This document shows positions 8,099 to 16,130 of a stretch of DNA of 28,249 bases, piece after piece. Both the position numbers and the translations under genes were made by a program. Within the stretch, counting starts at the first letter, position 1. The number at the start of each line of letters is the position of its first letter. Under the pieces are notes generated by a model, which did no database searches, was not told where the DNA came from, and saw only the letters and a program-made list of their open reading frames with translations. Source of the stretch: Pseudomonadota bacterium. Its GTDB lineage: Bacteria; Pseudomonadota; Gammaproteobacteria; UBA6186; Azoamicaceae. The stretch spans positions 1 to 28,249 of the forward strand of contig JAJZUR010000004.1 of the NCBI GenBank assembly GCA_021848375.1, in the 5' to 3' direction.

Positions 8099-8773
8099 AT
8101 GGGACAAAAGGTACATCCAAATGGTATTCGCTTAGGGTATATCCGCGAAAGTAGTTCTCGGTGGATCCCGGAAGGGGTCGATGGTTCTTTTGCGAAAACC
8201 TTGGCAGGCGATCTCTTGATTCGTGCCGATGTTGAAAAGAGTTTACCAGAGGCAGCTGGTGTAAGTACGGTGCAAATCGAGCGAACGGGCCGCAAAGTGC
8301 GTATTACCTTAAAAGCGGCGAAGCCTGGGGTTATTATTGGGAAAAAGGGCGAAGATATTGAAAAATTACGTTTGGATATCAGCCATAAATTAGGTTTGCC
8401 AGTTCATATTAATATTGAGGAAATTCGTAAACCTGAGTTAGATGCGACCTTGGTTGCAAGAAGTATTGCGCAACAATTGGAACGCAGAATTATGTTTCGC
8501 CGGGCGATGAAACGAGCAGTGACCAGCGCATTGCGATTAGGCGCAAAAGGGATCAAAGTGTCGGTTTCTGGTCGATTAGGCGGCGCTGAAATTGCTCGCC
8601 GTGAAATTTATCGGGAAGGTCGAGTGCCTTTGCATACATTTAGAGCGGATATCGATTATGGGACCGCGATTGCAAAAACGACATATGGAATTATTGGGGT
8701 TAAGGTGTGGATCTTTAAAGGTGAAATATTAAGTTTGAAGCAACCAGAAACCTCCACACCGGAAGTTGCGTAA
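8099..8773 (+). CDS. rpsC: 30S ribosomal protein S3
   Basis: S3 forms part of the mRNA entry tunnel and has helicase-like activity with S4 and S5. The protein has 224 residues (E. coli 233). The N-terminus MGQKVHPNGIRLG is typical. The type-II KH domain shows GVIIGKKGEDIEKL, and the C-terminal domain has the GRLGGAEIAR and PLHTFRADIDYG motifs. A GAGAGGA-type ribosome-binding site precedes the ATG, 25 nt after rplV. Confidence 0.97.
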   Translation: MGQKVHPNGIRLGYIRESSSRWIPEGVDGSFAKTLAGDLLIRADVEKSLPEAAGVSTVQIERTGRKVRITLKAAKPGVIIGKKGEDIEKLRLDISHKLGLPVHINIEEIRKPELDATLVARSIAQQLERRIMFRRAMKRAVTSALRLGAKGIKVSVSGRLGGAEIARREIYREGRVPLHTFRADIDYGTAIAKTTYGIIGVKVWIFKGEILSLKQPETSTPEVA

Positions 8774-8803
8774 TGCTATTGATGATGAGTAAAGGGTAGA
8801 GCG

Positions 8804-9217
8804 ATGTTACAACCAAAGAGAACCAAGTTTCGAAAACAGCACAAAGGGCGTAACCGTGGGGTTGCTACCCGTGGGAATAAGGTTAATTTTGGCGAATTTG
8901 GCTTAAAGGCTTTAGGGTGCGCTCGAATTACTGCCCGTCAAATTGAAGCGGCGCGTCGAGCCATTAGTCGTTATGTTAAGCGGGGTGGTAAGGTGTGGAT
9001 CCGGATTTTTCCAGACAAACCCATTACGCAAAAGCCTTTAGAAGTGCGTCAAGGTAGCGGTAAAGGGAATGTAGAATATTGGGTCGCTTTAGTTCAGCCC
9101 GGGAAAGTCCTGTTTGAAATAGAAGGAGTAACGCCTGAGTTAGCGGCGGAAGCGTTTCGTTTAGCGGCAGCCAAACTTCCGGTAAAAACCGTGTTAGTAC
9201 CGCGGGAGATTTTGTAA
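8804..9217 (+). CDS. rplP: 50S ribosomal protein L16
   Basis: L16 positions A-site tRNA in the large subunit. The 137-residue protein (E. coli 136) starts MLQPKRTKFRKQHKGRNRG and contains the signature segment WIRIFPDKPITQKPLEVR followed by GSGKGNVEYWVA. The Arg in LEVR corresponds to the residue hydroxylated in E. coli L16. Its TAA shares one base with the rpmC start codon. Confidence 0.97.
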   Translation: MLQPKRTKFRKQHKGRNRGVATRGNKVNFGEFGLKALGCARITARQIEAARRAISRYVKRGGKVWIRIFPDKPITQKPLEVRQGSGKGNVEYWVALVQPGKVLFEIEGVTPELAAEAFRLAAAKLPVKTVLVPREIL

Positions 9218-9423
9218 TGTCAAAGAAAGCGAGTGAATTTCGAAAAAAGACGGCGAGTGAACTGAGAGCAGATTTAAAAAGCTTACGTCGTCAGCAGTTT
9301 AAATTGCGTTTGGTGAAAGCAAGCGGGGAGTTGGGTAAGACGCATGATATTAGAATTGCCCGACGAGATATTGCGAGAATAGAAACTATTTTGACTGAGA
9401 AAGAAGGTAAGCGTGATGAGTGA
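9217..9423 (+). CDS. rpmC: 50S ribosomal protein L29
   Basis: L29 is a small two-helix protein beside L23 at the exit-tunnel rim. The 68-residue product has the family pattern of an acidic/basic first helix (ASELRADLKSLRRQQFKLRL) and the conserved RIARRDIARIETIL second helix. Start and stop are both overlapped: by one base with rplP upstream (TAATG) and by 8 nt with rpsQ downstream. Confidence 0.95.
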   Translation: MSKKASEFRKKTASELRADLKSLRRQQFKLRLVKASGELGKTHDIRIARRDIARIETILTEKEGKRDE

Positions 9424-9676
9424 GCGATTAGAGCGAGGCCGCACCGCCGAAGGCGTTGTTGTGAGTAACAAAATGGATAAAACCATTACGGTTCGTGTGG
9501 TGCGCAGGGTCAAACACGAGTTATATGGGAAAATCATAACCCGTTCCAGTAAGTTTCATGTGCATGATCCAGACAATCAATGCCAGGAAGGGGATGTGGT
9601 TATTATTAGAGAGTCAAGACCCCTATCCAAAACAAAAAATTGGGTTTTGGTTGAACGGCTTGAGAAAAGAGGATGA
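9416..9676 (+). CDS. rpsQ: 30S ribosomal protein S17
   Basis: S17 is a primary 16S-binding OB-fold protein. It has 86 residues (E. coli 84) with VVSNKMDKTITV, FHVHDPDNQCQEGDVV and RPLSKTKNW. I use the ATG at 9416, with AAGG 8 nt upstream at 9404-9407. A GTG directly before it (9413) is also open but gives poorer spacing. It is the last gene of the S10 set; the end of its coding sequence appears to carry the -35 of an internal promoter. Confidence 0.95.
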   Translation: MSERLERGRTAEGVVVSNKMDKTITVRVVRRVKHELYGKIITRSSKFHVHDPDNQCQEGDVVIIRESRPLSKTKNWVLVERLEKRG

Positions 9677-9689
9677 AAAGTGGTATGAT
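9660..9689 (+). promoter_or_regulatory. Internal promoter before rplN (Pspc-like)
   Basis: TTGAGA (9660-9665), an 18-nt spacer and TATGAT (9684-9689) with a TG one base upstream form an extended -10 promoter at the end of rpsQ and in the 37-nt gap before rplN. Transcription would start near 9696. E. coli has its spc operon promoter at the same junction. The match is seen in the sequence; activity is inferred. Confidence 0.6.
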
Positions 9690-9713
9690 TTCCGACTTTG
9701 ACGGAGGCGGGCA

Positions 9714-10082
9714 ATGATTCAAATGCAGTCCATGCTCGATGTCGCGGATAATAGCGGCGCACGTCGTGTAATGTGTATAAAAGTATTGGGTGGCTCTAAG
9801 CGGCGTTATGCGGGCATAGGCGATGTGATTGTCGTGAGTGTTCAAGAAGCGATTCCGCGGGGTAAGGTTAAAAAAGGCGAGGTGTTAAAGGCTGTTATCG
9901 TTCGAACCTGTAAAGGGGTGCGTCGACCAGATGGTTCTTTGATTCGTTTTGATAAAAATGCGGCCGTGCTGTTAAACAGTCAGTTACAGCCCATTGGAAC
10001 TCGCATTTTTGGTCCGGTCACTCGCGAATTACGAGGTGAGCAATTTATGAAGATCATCTCATTGGCTCTAGAAGTTTTATAG
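9714..10082 (+). CDS. rplN: 50S ribosomal protein L14
   Basis: L14 contacts the 30S subunit and, in other bacteria, the silencing factor RsfS. The 122-residue sequence is almost colinear with E. coli L14, including MLDVADNSGARRVMCIKVLGG, AIPRGKVKKGEVLKAV and RELRGEQFMKIISLA. GGAGG at 9702-9706 is one of the strongest ribosome-binding sites in the array, consistent with rplN being the first gene of a spc transcript. Confidence 0.97.
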   Translation: MIQMQSMLDVADNSGARRVMCIKVLGGSKRRYAGIGDVIVVSVQEAIPRGKVKKGEVLKAVIVRTCKGVRRPDGSLIRFDKNAAVLLNSQLQPIGTRIFGPVTRELRGEQFMKIISLALEVL

Positions 10083-10091
10083 GTACTTGCC

Positions 10092-10430
10092 ATGCGTAAG
10101 ATTAAAAAAGGCGACACTGTCGTCGTTATCGCGGGAAAAAATAAGGGTCGAGAGGGCGTTGTGCTTGCCGTCTTGAAGTCCAAAGGGAAAGATGAAAGCA
10201 GTCTGCGCGTTTTGGTAGAAGGTATTAATGTAGTGAAACGGCATACAAAGGGAAATCCATCGGCAGAAAAACCGAGCAGCATAGTTGAAAAAGAATTGCC
10301 GATTGCTATTTCGAATGTCGCGATCTTAAACAAAGAAACCGGTAAGGCAGATCGAGTAGGCATCAAGGTGTTGGAAGATGGTCGAAAAGCACGCATATTT
10401 AAGTCGACCGGTGAAATGGTTGGCTCATAA
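10092..10430 (+). CDS. rplX: 50S ribosomal protein L24
   Basis: L24 is an assembly initiator that binds the 5' end of 23S rRNA. The 112-residue protein (E. coli 104) begins with a KOW-type segment (KKGDTVVVIAGKNKGREG) and has the family features VEGINVVKRHTKGN and the late IKVLEDGRKARI. The extra residues are an internal basic stretch (KSKGKDESS, around residues 33-41). It lies 9 nt after rplN and 21 nt before rplE. Confidence 0.95.
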   Translation: MRKIKKGDTVVVIAGKNKGREGVVLAVLKSKGKDESSLRVLVEGINVVKRHTKGNPSAEKPSSIVEKELPIAISNVAILNKETGKADRVGIKVLEDGRKARIFKSTGEMVGS

Positions 10431-10451
10431 CAGGTTGAGAAAGGTTTGATT

Positions 10452-11006
10452 ATGAAAGGTGAGAAAGGTCAAAAATTAAAAGAGTTGTACGAGCAAACCA
10501 TCGTTAAAAAGCTGATGAAAGAACTTGGCTTAAAGAACGTGATGGAAGTGCCGCGTATTACCAAAATTACGCTGAATATGGGTGTGGGTGAGGCGGTGAA
10601 TGATAAAAAAGTGGTGGATAATGCGGCAAACGATCTGACAAAAATCGCTGGTCAAAAACCGGTTATTACCAAATCACGTAAATCCATTGCAGGCTTTAAG
10701 ATCCGGGAAGGCTGGCCCATTGGCTGTAAAGTGACATTGCGTAAAAATCGCATGTACGAATTTTTAGAACGGTTATTATTTATTGCGATTCCGCGCGTCA
10801 GAGATTTTCGAGGGTTAAATAAACGTTCTTTTGATGGACGAGGTAATTTTACCATGGGGATTAAAGAACAAATTGTTTTCCCAGAGATCCAATACGATAA
10901 AATTGATGCACTGCGTGGCTTAGATATTACTATCACGACAACCGCCAAAACCAATGAACATGGTTTAGCCCTGTTGTCAGCATTTCGATTTCCTTTTAGG
11001 GAGTAA
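10452..11006 (+). CDS. rplE: 50S ribosomal protein L5
   Basis: L5 binds 5S rRNA and forms a bridge to S13. The protein has 184 residues (E. coli 179) with NVMEVPRITKITLNMGVGEA, GQKPVITKSRKSIAGFKIREG and SFDGRGNFTMGIKEQIVFPE. I choose the ATG at 10452, 7 nt after AAAGG. A TTG two codons earlier extends the frame but is unlikely. In E. coli S8 binds near this start to repress the spc operon; whether that fold exists here was not determined. Confidence 0.95.
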   Translation: MKGEKGQKLKELYEQTIVKKLMKELGLKNVMEVPRITKITLNMGVGEAVNDKKVVDNAANDLTKIAGQKPVITKSRKSIAGFKIREGWPIGCKVTLRKNRMYEFLERLLFIAIPRVRDFRGLNKRSFDGRGNFTMGIKEQIVFPEIQYDKIDALRGLDITITTTAKTNEHGLALLSAFRFPFRE

Positions 11007-11014
11007 GACTTAAC

Positions 11015-11320
11015 ATGGCGAGATTATGTAAGGTTCAAAAAGATAAAAGACAACGCAAATTGGTGACAAAATATAAAACCAAACGTGATGAATTGCGCCA
11101 AAAAATCCGAGATCAAAATATCAGTTTTGAAGAAAAATCAAGAGCAATGATTGCCCTGCAGGCTCTGCCAAGAGATTCAAGTCGTTCCCGTTTAAGAAAC
11201 CGCTGTCTTGTGACGGGGCGTTCGCGCGGCGTTTATCGGCGTTTTGGGTTGGCGCGAAATAAACTTCGGGAATATGCAATGGCTGGTCTTATTCCTGGAC
11301 TACGTATGGCGAGTTGGTAG
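11015..11320 (+). CDS. rpsN: 30S ribosomal protein S14 (zinc-free form)
   Basis: S14 binds late in the 30S head. At 101 residues it is the long type without the CxxC zinc knuckles of the short form, so it does not need zinc. It shares ALPRDSSRSRLRNRCLVTGR and GVYRRFGLARNKLRE with E. coli S14. It lies 8 nt after rplE and 9 nt before rpsH. Confidence 0.96.
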   Translation: MARLCKVQKDKRQRKLVTKYKTKRDELRQKIRDQNISFEEKSRAMIALQALPRDSSRSRLRNRCLVTGRSRGVYRRFGLARNKLREYAMAGLIPGLRMASW

Positions 11321-11329
11321 GAGATAAAT

Positions 11330-11722
11330 ATGAGTTTACAAGATCCCATTGCTGACATGCTGACGCAAATTCGAAATGGGCAAATGGCCAAAAAAGAAAC
11401 CGTGACGATTTCTGGTTCTAAGGGCAAAATTGCTATTTTGAAAGTTTTAGAAGAAGAAGGGTATATTTTAGGATTTAAGAAAAATGAGGGGACTAAACCT
11501 ACCCTAAGTATTTACTTGAAATACTTTAAGGACAAACCTGTCATTGTGGAATTGCGCAGAATCAGTCGTCCAGGGCTGCGAATTTACAAGCGAAAAGATG
11601 AATTGCCTAAAGTGATGGGCGGTTTGGGTATTTCGATTTTATCCACTCCACAAGGAGTGATGTCCGATAAAAGAGCACGTCAAGAAGGTCAAGGCGGTGA
11701 AGTCTTGTGTGTGGTCGCATAG
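11330..11722 (+). CDS. rpsH: 30S ribosomal protein S8
   Basis: S8 organises the central domain of 16S rRNA and is the autogenous repressor of the spc operon in E. coli. The 130-residue protein matches the E. coli size. It opens with MSLQDPIADMLTQIRNGQ and closes with KVMGGLGISILSTPQGVMSD and GGEVLCVVA, which are the RNA-binding elements of the C-terminal domain. Confidence 0.96.
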   Translation: MSLQDPIADMLTQIRNGQMAKKETVTISGSKGKIAILKVLEEEGYILGFKKNEGTKPTLSIYLKYFKDKPVIVELRRISRPGLRIYKRKDELPKVMGGLGISILSTPQGVMSDKRARQEGQGGEVLCVVA

Positions 11723-11734
11723 GGGTTTAAAGAA

Positions 11735-12259
11735 ATGTCTAGAATTGCAAAAAAACCATTAATCGTTCCAGCGGGTGTTGAACTAAAACAACACGATCAC
11801 GAAGTGCATATTAAGGGAAAAAAGGGTGCCTTTGTTTTTCAGCTGCATGAAGCGGTTCAATTACAAATTGATGGTAATGCAGTTTTGGTGCGGCCTAAAG
11901 CTGCCAATCATCCCATGGTCGGAACCACCTGTAAATTAATTGGCAATATGGTGAAAGGGGTTCATGAAGGTTTTGAACGCAAATTATCGTTAGTGGGCGT
12001 TGGTTATCGAGCCAAGATCCAAGGGAAAATCTTAGAATTGAGCCTCGGATTTTCAAATCCAGTCGAGTTTCCAGTACCGGAAGGCATTACCATAGACGTT
12101 CCCAGTAATACGGAAATTATTATTAAGGGGATCGATAAGCATAGCGTTGGGGAAACGGCTGCTAAAATTAGGGATTTCCGTCCCCCGGAGTATTACAAGG
12201 GTAAAGGGGTTCGCTATGCAGAAGAAGTAGTGAATCTGAAGGAAACCAAGAAGAAATAG
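11735..12259 (+). CDS. rplF: 50S ribosomal protein L6
   Basis: L6 sits near the sarcin-ricin loop and the factor-binding site. The 174-residue protein (E. coli 177) consists of the two repeated L6 folds. The N-terminal repeat begins SRIAKKPLIVPAGVEL. The C-terminal one has GYRAKIQGKILELSLGFSNP and the family-typical PPEYYKGKGVRY. It is spaced 12 nt from rpsH and 9 nt from rplR. Confidence 0.96.
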   Translation: MSRIAKKPLIVPAGVELKQHDHEVHIKGKKGAFVFQLHEAVQLQIDGNAVLVRPKAANHPMVGTTCKLIGNMVKGVHEGFERKLSLVGVGYRAKIQGKILELSLGFSNPVEFPVPEGITIDVPSNTEIIIKGIDKHSVGETAAKIRDFRPPEYYKGKGVRYAEEVVNLKETKKK

Positions 12260-12268
12260 GATAGTATT

Positions 12269-12628
12269 ATGAATCTACGTCAGCAAAGAAACCGTGAACG
12301 TCGAGTTAATCGTAGCCGCGGAAAGATATTCGATTTAGGCACCCTTTATTTAAGTGTGCATCGGACATCACAACATATCTATGCGCAGATTTTTGCGCCG
12401 CGGGGCACTGCTGTTTTGGCGGCGGCCTCTAGTTTAGAGGCAGAACTGCGCAATAAAAAAATTGGACCGGGTAAAATAAAAATGGCGCAAGCCGTTGGAC
12501 AATTGGTGGCAGAACGAGCGAAAATCAAAGGCATAACTGCGGTTGCGTTCGATCGGTCTGGTTATAAATATCATGGTCGTGTGAAAGCGTTGGCAGAAGC
12601 AGCGCGGGCCAATGGCTTAGTTTGTTAA
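12269..12628 (+). CDS. rplR: 50S ribosomal protein L18
   Basis: L18 brings 5S rRNA into the central protuberance with L5. The 119-residue protein (E. coli 117) has a basic N-terminal segment, the LYLSVHRTSQHIYAQI strand and the signature AVAFDRSGYKYHGRVKALAEAAR near the C-terminus. It is followed by rpsE after 13 nt. Confidence 0.95.
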   Translation: MNLRQQRNRERRVNRSRGKIFDLGTLYLSVHRTSQHIYAQIFAPRGTAVLAAASSLEAELRNKKIGPGKIKMAQAVGQLVAERAKIKGITAVAFDRSGYKYHGRVKALAEAARANGLVC

Positions 12629-12641
12629 GGGTTTAGAAAAC

Positions 12642-13190
12642 ATGGCAAGAAACATGGCAACGGCAAATGAAGAGTTAGGCGCAAAAAGCGATGGCTTCCA
12701 GGAGAAACTGGTTACGGTTCGTCGAAGTGCAACGGTGGTAAAGGGCGGTAGAAAATTTAGTTTTGCGGCTCTGGTTGTGGTTGGCGATGGCAAGGGGCGA
12801 GTGGGTGTTGGGTATGGTAAGGCCAAAGAAGTGCCTGTTGCCATTCAAAAAGCGATGGAAAGTGCGCGCCGTAATTTAAATCGAATTGAGCTCAATGGCG
12901 GCACATTGTTTCACCCGATTGAATCTCGTCATGGCGCTTCTAAAGTGATTATGTTGCCCGCGTCAGAAGGTACTGGGATTATTGCTGGGAATTCTATGCG
13001 CGCTGTGTTTGAAGTATTAGGGGTTCACAATGTTCTTGCGAAATGCTTAGGTTCGACCAATCCAGTGAATGTGGTTCGCGCAACTTTAAAAGGGTTACAG
13101 CAAATGACATCGCCTGAACAAGTGGCAGCTAAGCGTGGTAAGAAAGTCGTGGAAGTTATTGGATCAGAAGAAAAGAGAGGTAAGTCGTGA
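12642..13190 (+). CDS. rpsE: 30S ribosomal protein S5
   Basis: S5 lines the mRNA entrance and affects decoding accuracy. The N-terminal dsRNA-binding-like domain shows FSFAALVVVGDGKGRVGVGYG, and the C-terminal domain has LNGGTLFHPI, LPASEGTGIIAG and NPVNVVRATLKGL. At 182 residues it exceeds E. coli S5 (167) at both ends, with an N-terminal start MARNMATANEEL and a lysine-rich C-terminal tail. The stop overlaps the rpmD GTG start (GTGA). Confidence 0.96.
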   Translation: MARNMATANEELGAKSDGFQEKLVTVRRSATVVKGGRKFSFAALVVVGDGKGRVGVGYGKAKEVPVAIQKAMESARRNLNRIELNGGTLFHPIESRHGASKVIMLPASEGTGIIAGNSMRAVFEVLGVHNVLAKCLGSTNPVNVVRATLKGLQQMTSPEQVAAKRGKKVVEVIGSEEKRGKS

Positions 13191-13384
13191 GTCGCGCAAA
13201 GAGTCACCAAAAGCTTTCTGTTACTTTGCTTCGCAGTGGCGCAGGTCGTTTACCTGCCCATCGAGCAACCTTGCTAGGTCTTGGACTAACACGTCAGCGC
13301 CAAACGGTTGTATTAGAGGACACGCCCTGTATTCGCGGGATGATAAATCGAGTTTCTTATCTAATTAGTGTGGAGGCCGTGTAA
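13187..13384 (+). CDS. rpmD: 50S ribosomal protein L30
   Basis: L30 is a small 23S-binding protein near domain II. The GTG start overlaps the rpsE stop by 4 nt, and the 65-residue product (E. coli 59) reads MSRAKSHQKLSVTLLRSGAG, then HRATLLGLGL and INRVSYLISVEAV, all typical of L30. A longer frame over the same DNA (13135-13368) in another phase has no ribosomal similarity and is a shadow. Confidence 0.93.
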   Translation: MSRAKSHQKLSVTLLRSGAGRLPAHRATLLGLGLTRQRQTVVLEDTPCIRGMINRVSYLISVEAV

Positions 13385-13386
13385 AC

Positions 13387-13818
13387 ATGAAATTAAATAC
13401 CCTAAAGCCCGCGGCAGGCTCGAGACAAAAAGTGCACCGTTTAGGAAGAGGGATAGGTTCTGGCTTAGGAAAAACCTCTGGTAAAGGACATAAAGGTCAA
13501 AAGGCGCGCGCAGGTGGCTATCATAAAGTTGGGTTTGAAGGGGGGCAAATGCCGATGCAGCGCCGGTTACCCAAGTTTGGTTTTACCTCTCGTTCAGCGC
13601 GATTTATGGCGGAGGTTCGATTAGACGCTCTGCACAAAATTAAGGGTGAAGTCGTGAATTTACAGACTTTATTTGAAGCCAACATTGTTTCGATGCCGAT
13701 CAAAAAAGCAAAGATTATTTTAGCCGGTAAAGTCACGCGCGCTTTGACGGTACAAGGGCTTGCTGTTACCAAAGGCGCTAAAAATGCCATTGAAGCCGCA
13801 GGGGGCAAAGTCGAATAA
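13387..13818 (+). CDS. rplO: 50S ribosomal protein L15
   Basis: L15 is a late-assembly protein with a long Gly/Arg/Lys-rich N-terminal extension, visible here as LGRGIGSGLGKTSGKGHKGQ and FEGGQMPMQRRLPKFGF. It has 143 residues (E. coli 144), and the globular C-terminal half ends with GAKNAIEAAGGKVE. It is 2 nt from rpmD and 3 nt from secY. Confidence 0.96.
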   Translation: MKLNTLKPAAGSRQKVHRLGRGIGSGLGKTSGKGHKGQKARAGGYHKVGFEGGQMPMQRRLPKFGFTSRSARFMAEVRLDALHKIKGEVVNLQTLFEANIVSMPIKKAKIILAGKVTRALTVQGLAVTKGAKNAIEAAGGKVE

Positions 13819-13821
13819 TTC

Positions 13822-15129
13822 ATGCAAACCACATCTTCCCGATCAACAAAGCAAAATGGATTATCGGAATTAAAACAACGGATATGGTTTTTAGTGGGTG
13901 CGCTGCTCGTTTTTAGAATAGGTGCGCATATCCCGGTTCCTGGATTAGATCCGGCTCGATTGTCAGAATTGTTTTCCAATAGCCGAGGCTTGCTTGGATT
14001 GTTTAATTTATTTTCTGGGGGATCGCTTGCAAGATTAACGGTATTTGCGCTTGGGATTATGCCCTATATTTCCGCTTCTATTGTTATTCAATTATTAACA
14101 GTTGTTTGGCCACCGCTTGAACAATTAAAGAAAGAAGGACAAACCGGCAGACGAAAAATTTCTCAATATACCCGTTATTCAACCTTGGCTTTAGCTTTTG
14201 TGCAAGCCCTTGGGATGGCGCGTTACTTGGCGAATTCTGGGATCGCTTTGGATCCAAATCTTACTTATTATTTTATTGTCGCCTTAACACTGGTCACCGG
14301 AACGATGTTTTTAATGTGGCTGGGGGAACAGATAACCGAACGCGGGGTCGGCAATGGTATTTCATTAATCATTTTTGCAGGGATTGTCGCAGGACTACCC
14401 GGTGCGGTCATTAACACCTTAGAAAAAGTCAGTCAAGGGGAAATGCAGCCCATTGCTTTGGTCATTTTGCTGGTCATGTTGGTGGGCGTGATTGGATTTG
14501 TGGTATTCATTGAGCGTGGGCAACGGCGAATTACCGTCAATTATGCGCAAAGACAACAAGGACGTAAGATGTATGCCGCACAAAAGAGCCATTTACCCTT
14601 AAAGCTCAATATGGCGGGTGTTATTCCGCCGATTTTTGCGTCGAGCCTTATTTTATTTCCAGCAACCCTTGGACAATGGTTTGGCCAAACGCCCGGATTG
14701 GAATGGATGAGTACGATTGGCATGGTGCTTTCACCTGGGCAACCCATCTATATTTTATTGTTTGCGGTTGCGATTATTTTCTTTTGTTTTTTCTATACCG
14801 CTTTAGTCTTTAATCCCAAAGAGACGGCGGAAAATTTAAAAAAATCGGGCGGCTATATTCCAGGGATACGTCCGGGCGATCAAACTGCTCAGTATATTGA
14901 TTCCGTGATGACTCGGCTGACCATGGTGGGGGCGATTTATATAACCTTGGTTTCGTTATTGCCAGAATTTTTGATTATGGGTTGGAATGTTCCCTTTTAC
15001 TTTGGGGGCACTTCTTTACTGATTATTGTGGTGGTGGTGATGGATTTTATGGCACAGGTGCAGGCACACCTAATGTCCCATCAATACGAGTCATTAATGA
15101 AGAAAGCTAACCTTAAGGGCGTTCGCTAG
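13822..15129 (+). CDS. secY: Preprotein translocase subunit SecY
   Basis: SecY is the inner-membrane channel through which SecA and the ribosome export or insert proteins. The 435-residue protein (E. coli 443) has ten predicted membrane spans, beginning after an N-terminal amphipathic stretch. It carries FRIGAHIPVPGLD, the FSGGSLARLTVFALGIMPYI region, GEQITERGVGNGISLIIFAG and the cytoplasmic loop with AQRQQGRKMY. The late FYTALVFNPKETAENLKKSG and GGTSLLIIVVVVMDF are also typical. It begins 3 nt after rplO. Confidence 0.97.
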   Translation: MQTTSSRSTKQNGLSELKQRIWFLVGALLVFRIGAHIPVPGLDPARLSELFSNSRGLLGLFNLFSGGSLARLTVFALGIMPYISASIVIQLLTVVWPPLEQLKKEGQTGRRKISQYTRYSTLALAFVQALGMARYLANSGIALDPNLTYYFIVALTLVTGTMFLMWLGEQITERGVGNGISLIIFAGIVAGLPGAVINTLEKVSQGEMQPIALVILLVMLVGVIGFVVFIERGQRRITVNYAQRQQGRKMYAAQKSHLPLKLNMAGVIPPIFASSLILFPATLGQWFGQTPGLEWMSTIGMVLSPGQPIYILLFAVAIIFFCFFYTALVFNPKETAENLKKSGGYIPGIRPGDQTAQYIDSVMTRLTMVGAIYITLVSLLPEFLIMGWNVPFYFGGTSLLIIVVVVMDFMAQVQAHLMSHQYESLMKKANLKGVR

Positions 15130-15197
15130 GGGCTAGCCTTTTAGCGCGTAAAAGAGTAGTATTGTTGTCTATTTGTGCAGAGGCTTTGAGGATTGGA

Positions 15198-15314
15198 ATG
15201 AAAGTTAGAGCATCAGTTAAAAAAATGTGTGATGAGTGCCGTATCATTCGACGAGAACGGGTCATCAAGGTCGTTTGTAAAAAATCGAGCAAACATAATC
15301 AAAGGCAGGGTTAA
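15198..15314 (+). CDS. rpmJ: 50S ribosomal protein L36 (zinc-binding form)
   Basis: This 38-residue gene is too short for usual ORF cut-offs. It translates as MKVRASVKKMCDECRIIRRE, continuing to KHNQRQG. Cys11, Cys14 and Cys27 with a His at 33 form the zinc site of the C+ type of L36. TGAGGA at 15187-15192 lies 5 nt before the ATG. Its place between secY and rpsM is the usual one in Gammaproteobacteria. The stop is one base before the rpsM start. Confidence 0.95.
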   Translation: MKVRASVKKMCDECRIIRRERVIKVVCKKSSKHNQRQG

Positions 15315-15315
15315 T

Positions 15316-15705
15316 ATGGCCATACGGGTATCAGGCGTTATACTTCCACCGAATAAGCACATTCGTGTCGCATTACGCAGCATCTATGGAATTGGGAACC
15401 CTCGTGCGTTGGCTATTTGTCAGCGAGCGGGCATCGACCCGATGACCAAAGTAGTGGATTTGAAAGAAGATTTCACCACGCCGTTGCAAGATGCCGTGAA
15501 TGAATATGTTGTCGAAGGAGATCTACGCCGCAGAGTGGCGATGGATATCAAACGGCTAGGGGATATTAAATGTTACCGCGGCCTTCGGCATAAACGGGGC
15601 TTACCGGTTCGTGGACAACGAACCAAGACCAATGCACGCACGAGAAAGGGGCGTAAGCGTCAATCTCAAATCATTAAACCACAAACCACAGAAGCAAAAT
15701 CGTAG
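15316..15705 (+). CDS. rpsM: 30S ribosomal protein S13
   Basis: S13 lies at the top of the 30S head, contacting L5 and P-site tRNA. The start is the ATG at 15316 (MAIRVSGVILPPNKH), one base after rpmJ. The frame is open back to 15229, but that stretch is rpmJ in another phase. The 129-residue protein has SIYGIG, VEGDLRRRVAMDIKRL and the C-terminal YRGLRHKRGLPVRGQRTKTN. The tail is about ten residues longer than in E. coli (118). Confidence 0.96.
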   Translation: MAIRVSGVILPPNKHIRVALRSIYGIGNPRALAICQRAGIDPMTKVVDLKEDFTTPLQDAVNEYVVEGDLRRRVAMDIKRLGDIKCYRGLRHKRGLPVRGQRTKTNARTRKGRKRQSQIIKPQTTEAKS

Positions 15706-15714
15706 GAAATTTAA

Positions 15715-16113
15715 ATGGCAAAGCCAGCAGCAACAACCACCTCCAAAAGTCGCAAAAAGGCTAAACGCTCGGTGACAACCGGTGCCGTTCATATTTTAGC
15801 GTCTTTTAATAATACGATCATCACTGTTACGGATGCTCATGGTGAAACCCTTGCATGGCAAACGGCGGGAGGAGCTGGATTTAAAGGCTCGCGTAAAAGT
15901 ACGCCGTATGCAGCACAAATGGCAGCGAGAAAAGCCATCCAACAGGCAAAAGAATACGGCTTAAAAAGCGTGGATGTTTTTGTGTGCGGTCCAGGGCCAG
16001 GACGAGAATCCGCAGTGCGTGCGGTGGGTGAAAATTGCATTATATTGCGAATCATCGATAAAACCGGGATCCCGCATAATGGATGTCGGCCAGAAAATGA
16101 GCGTCGAGTTTAA
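15715..16113 (+). CDS. rpsK: 30S ribosomal protein S11
   Basis: S11 forms the platform with S18 and S6 and lines the mRNA path near the Shine-Dalgarno helix. It has 132 residues (E. coli 129) with HILASFNNTIITVTDAHGE, GGAGFKGSRKSTPYAAQMAA and the C-terminal GIPHNGCRPENERRV, a hallmark of the family. It is 9 nt from rpsM and 17 nt from rpsD. Confidence 0.97.
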   Translation: MAKPAATTTSKSRKKAKRSVTTGAVHILASFNNTIITVTDAHGETLAWQTAGGAGFKGSRKSTPYAAQMAARKAIQQAKEYGLKSVDVFVCGPGPGRESAVRAVGENCIILRIIDKTGIPHNGCRPENERRV

Positions 16114-16130
16114 TTGTTGAGGATAATGAA

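Noticed and set aside
15130..15197. Possible alpha-operon promoter between secY and rpmJ (TAGTAT and TATTGT hexamers).
   Set aside because: No acceptable -35 hexamer lies at 16-18 nt; the palindrome GGCTAGCC there is too short to call a site.
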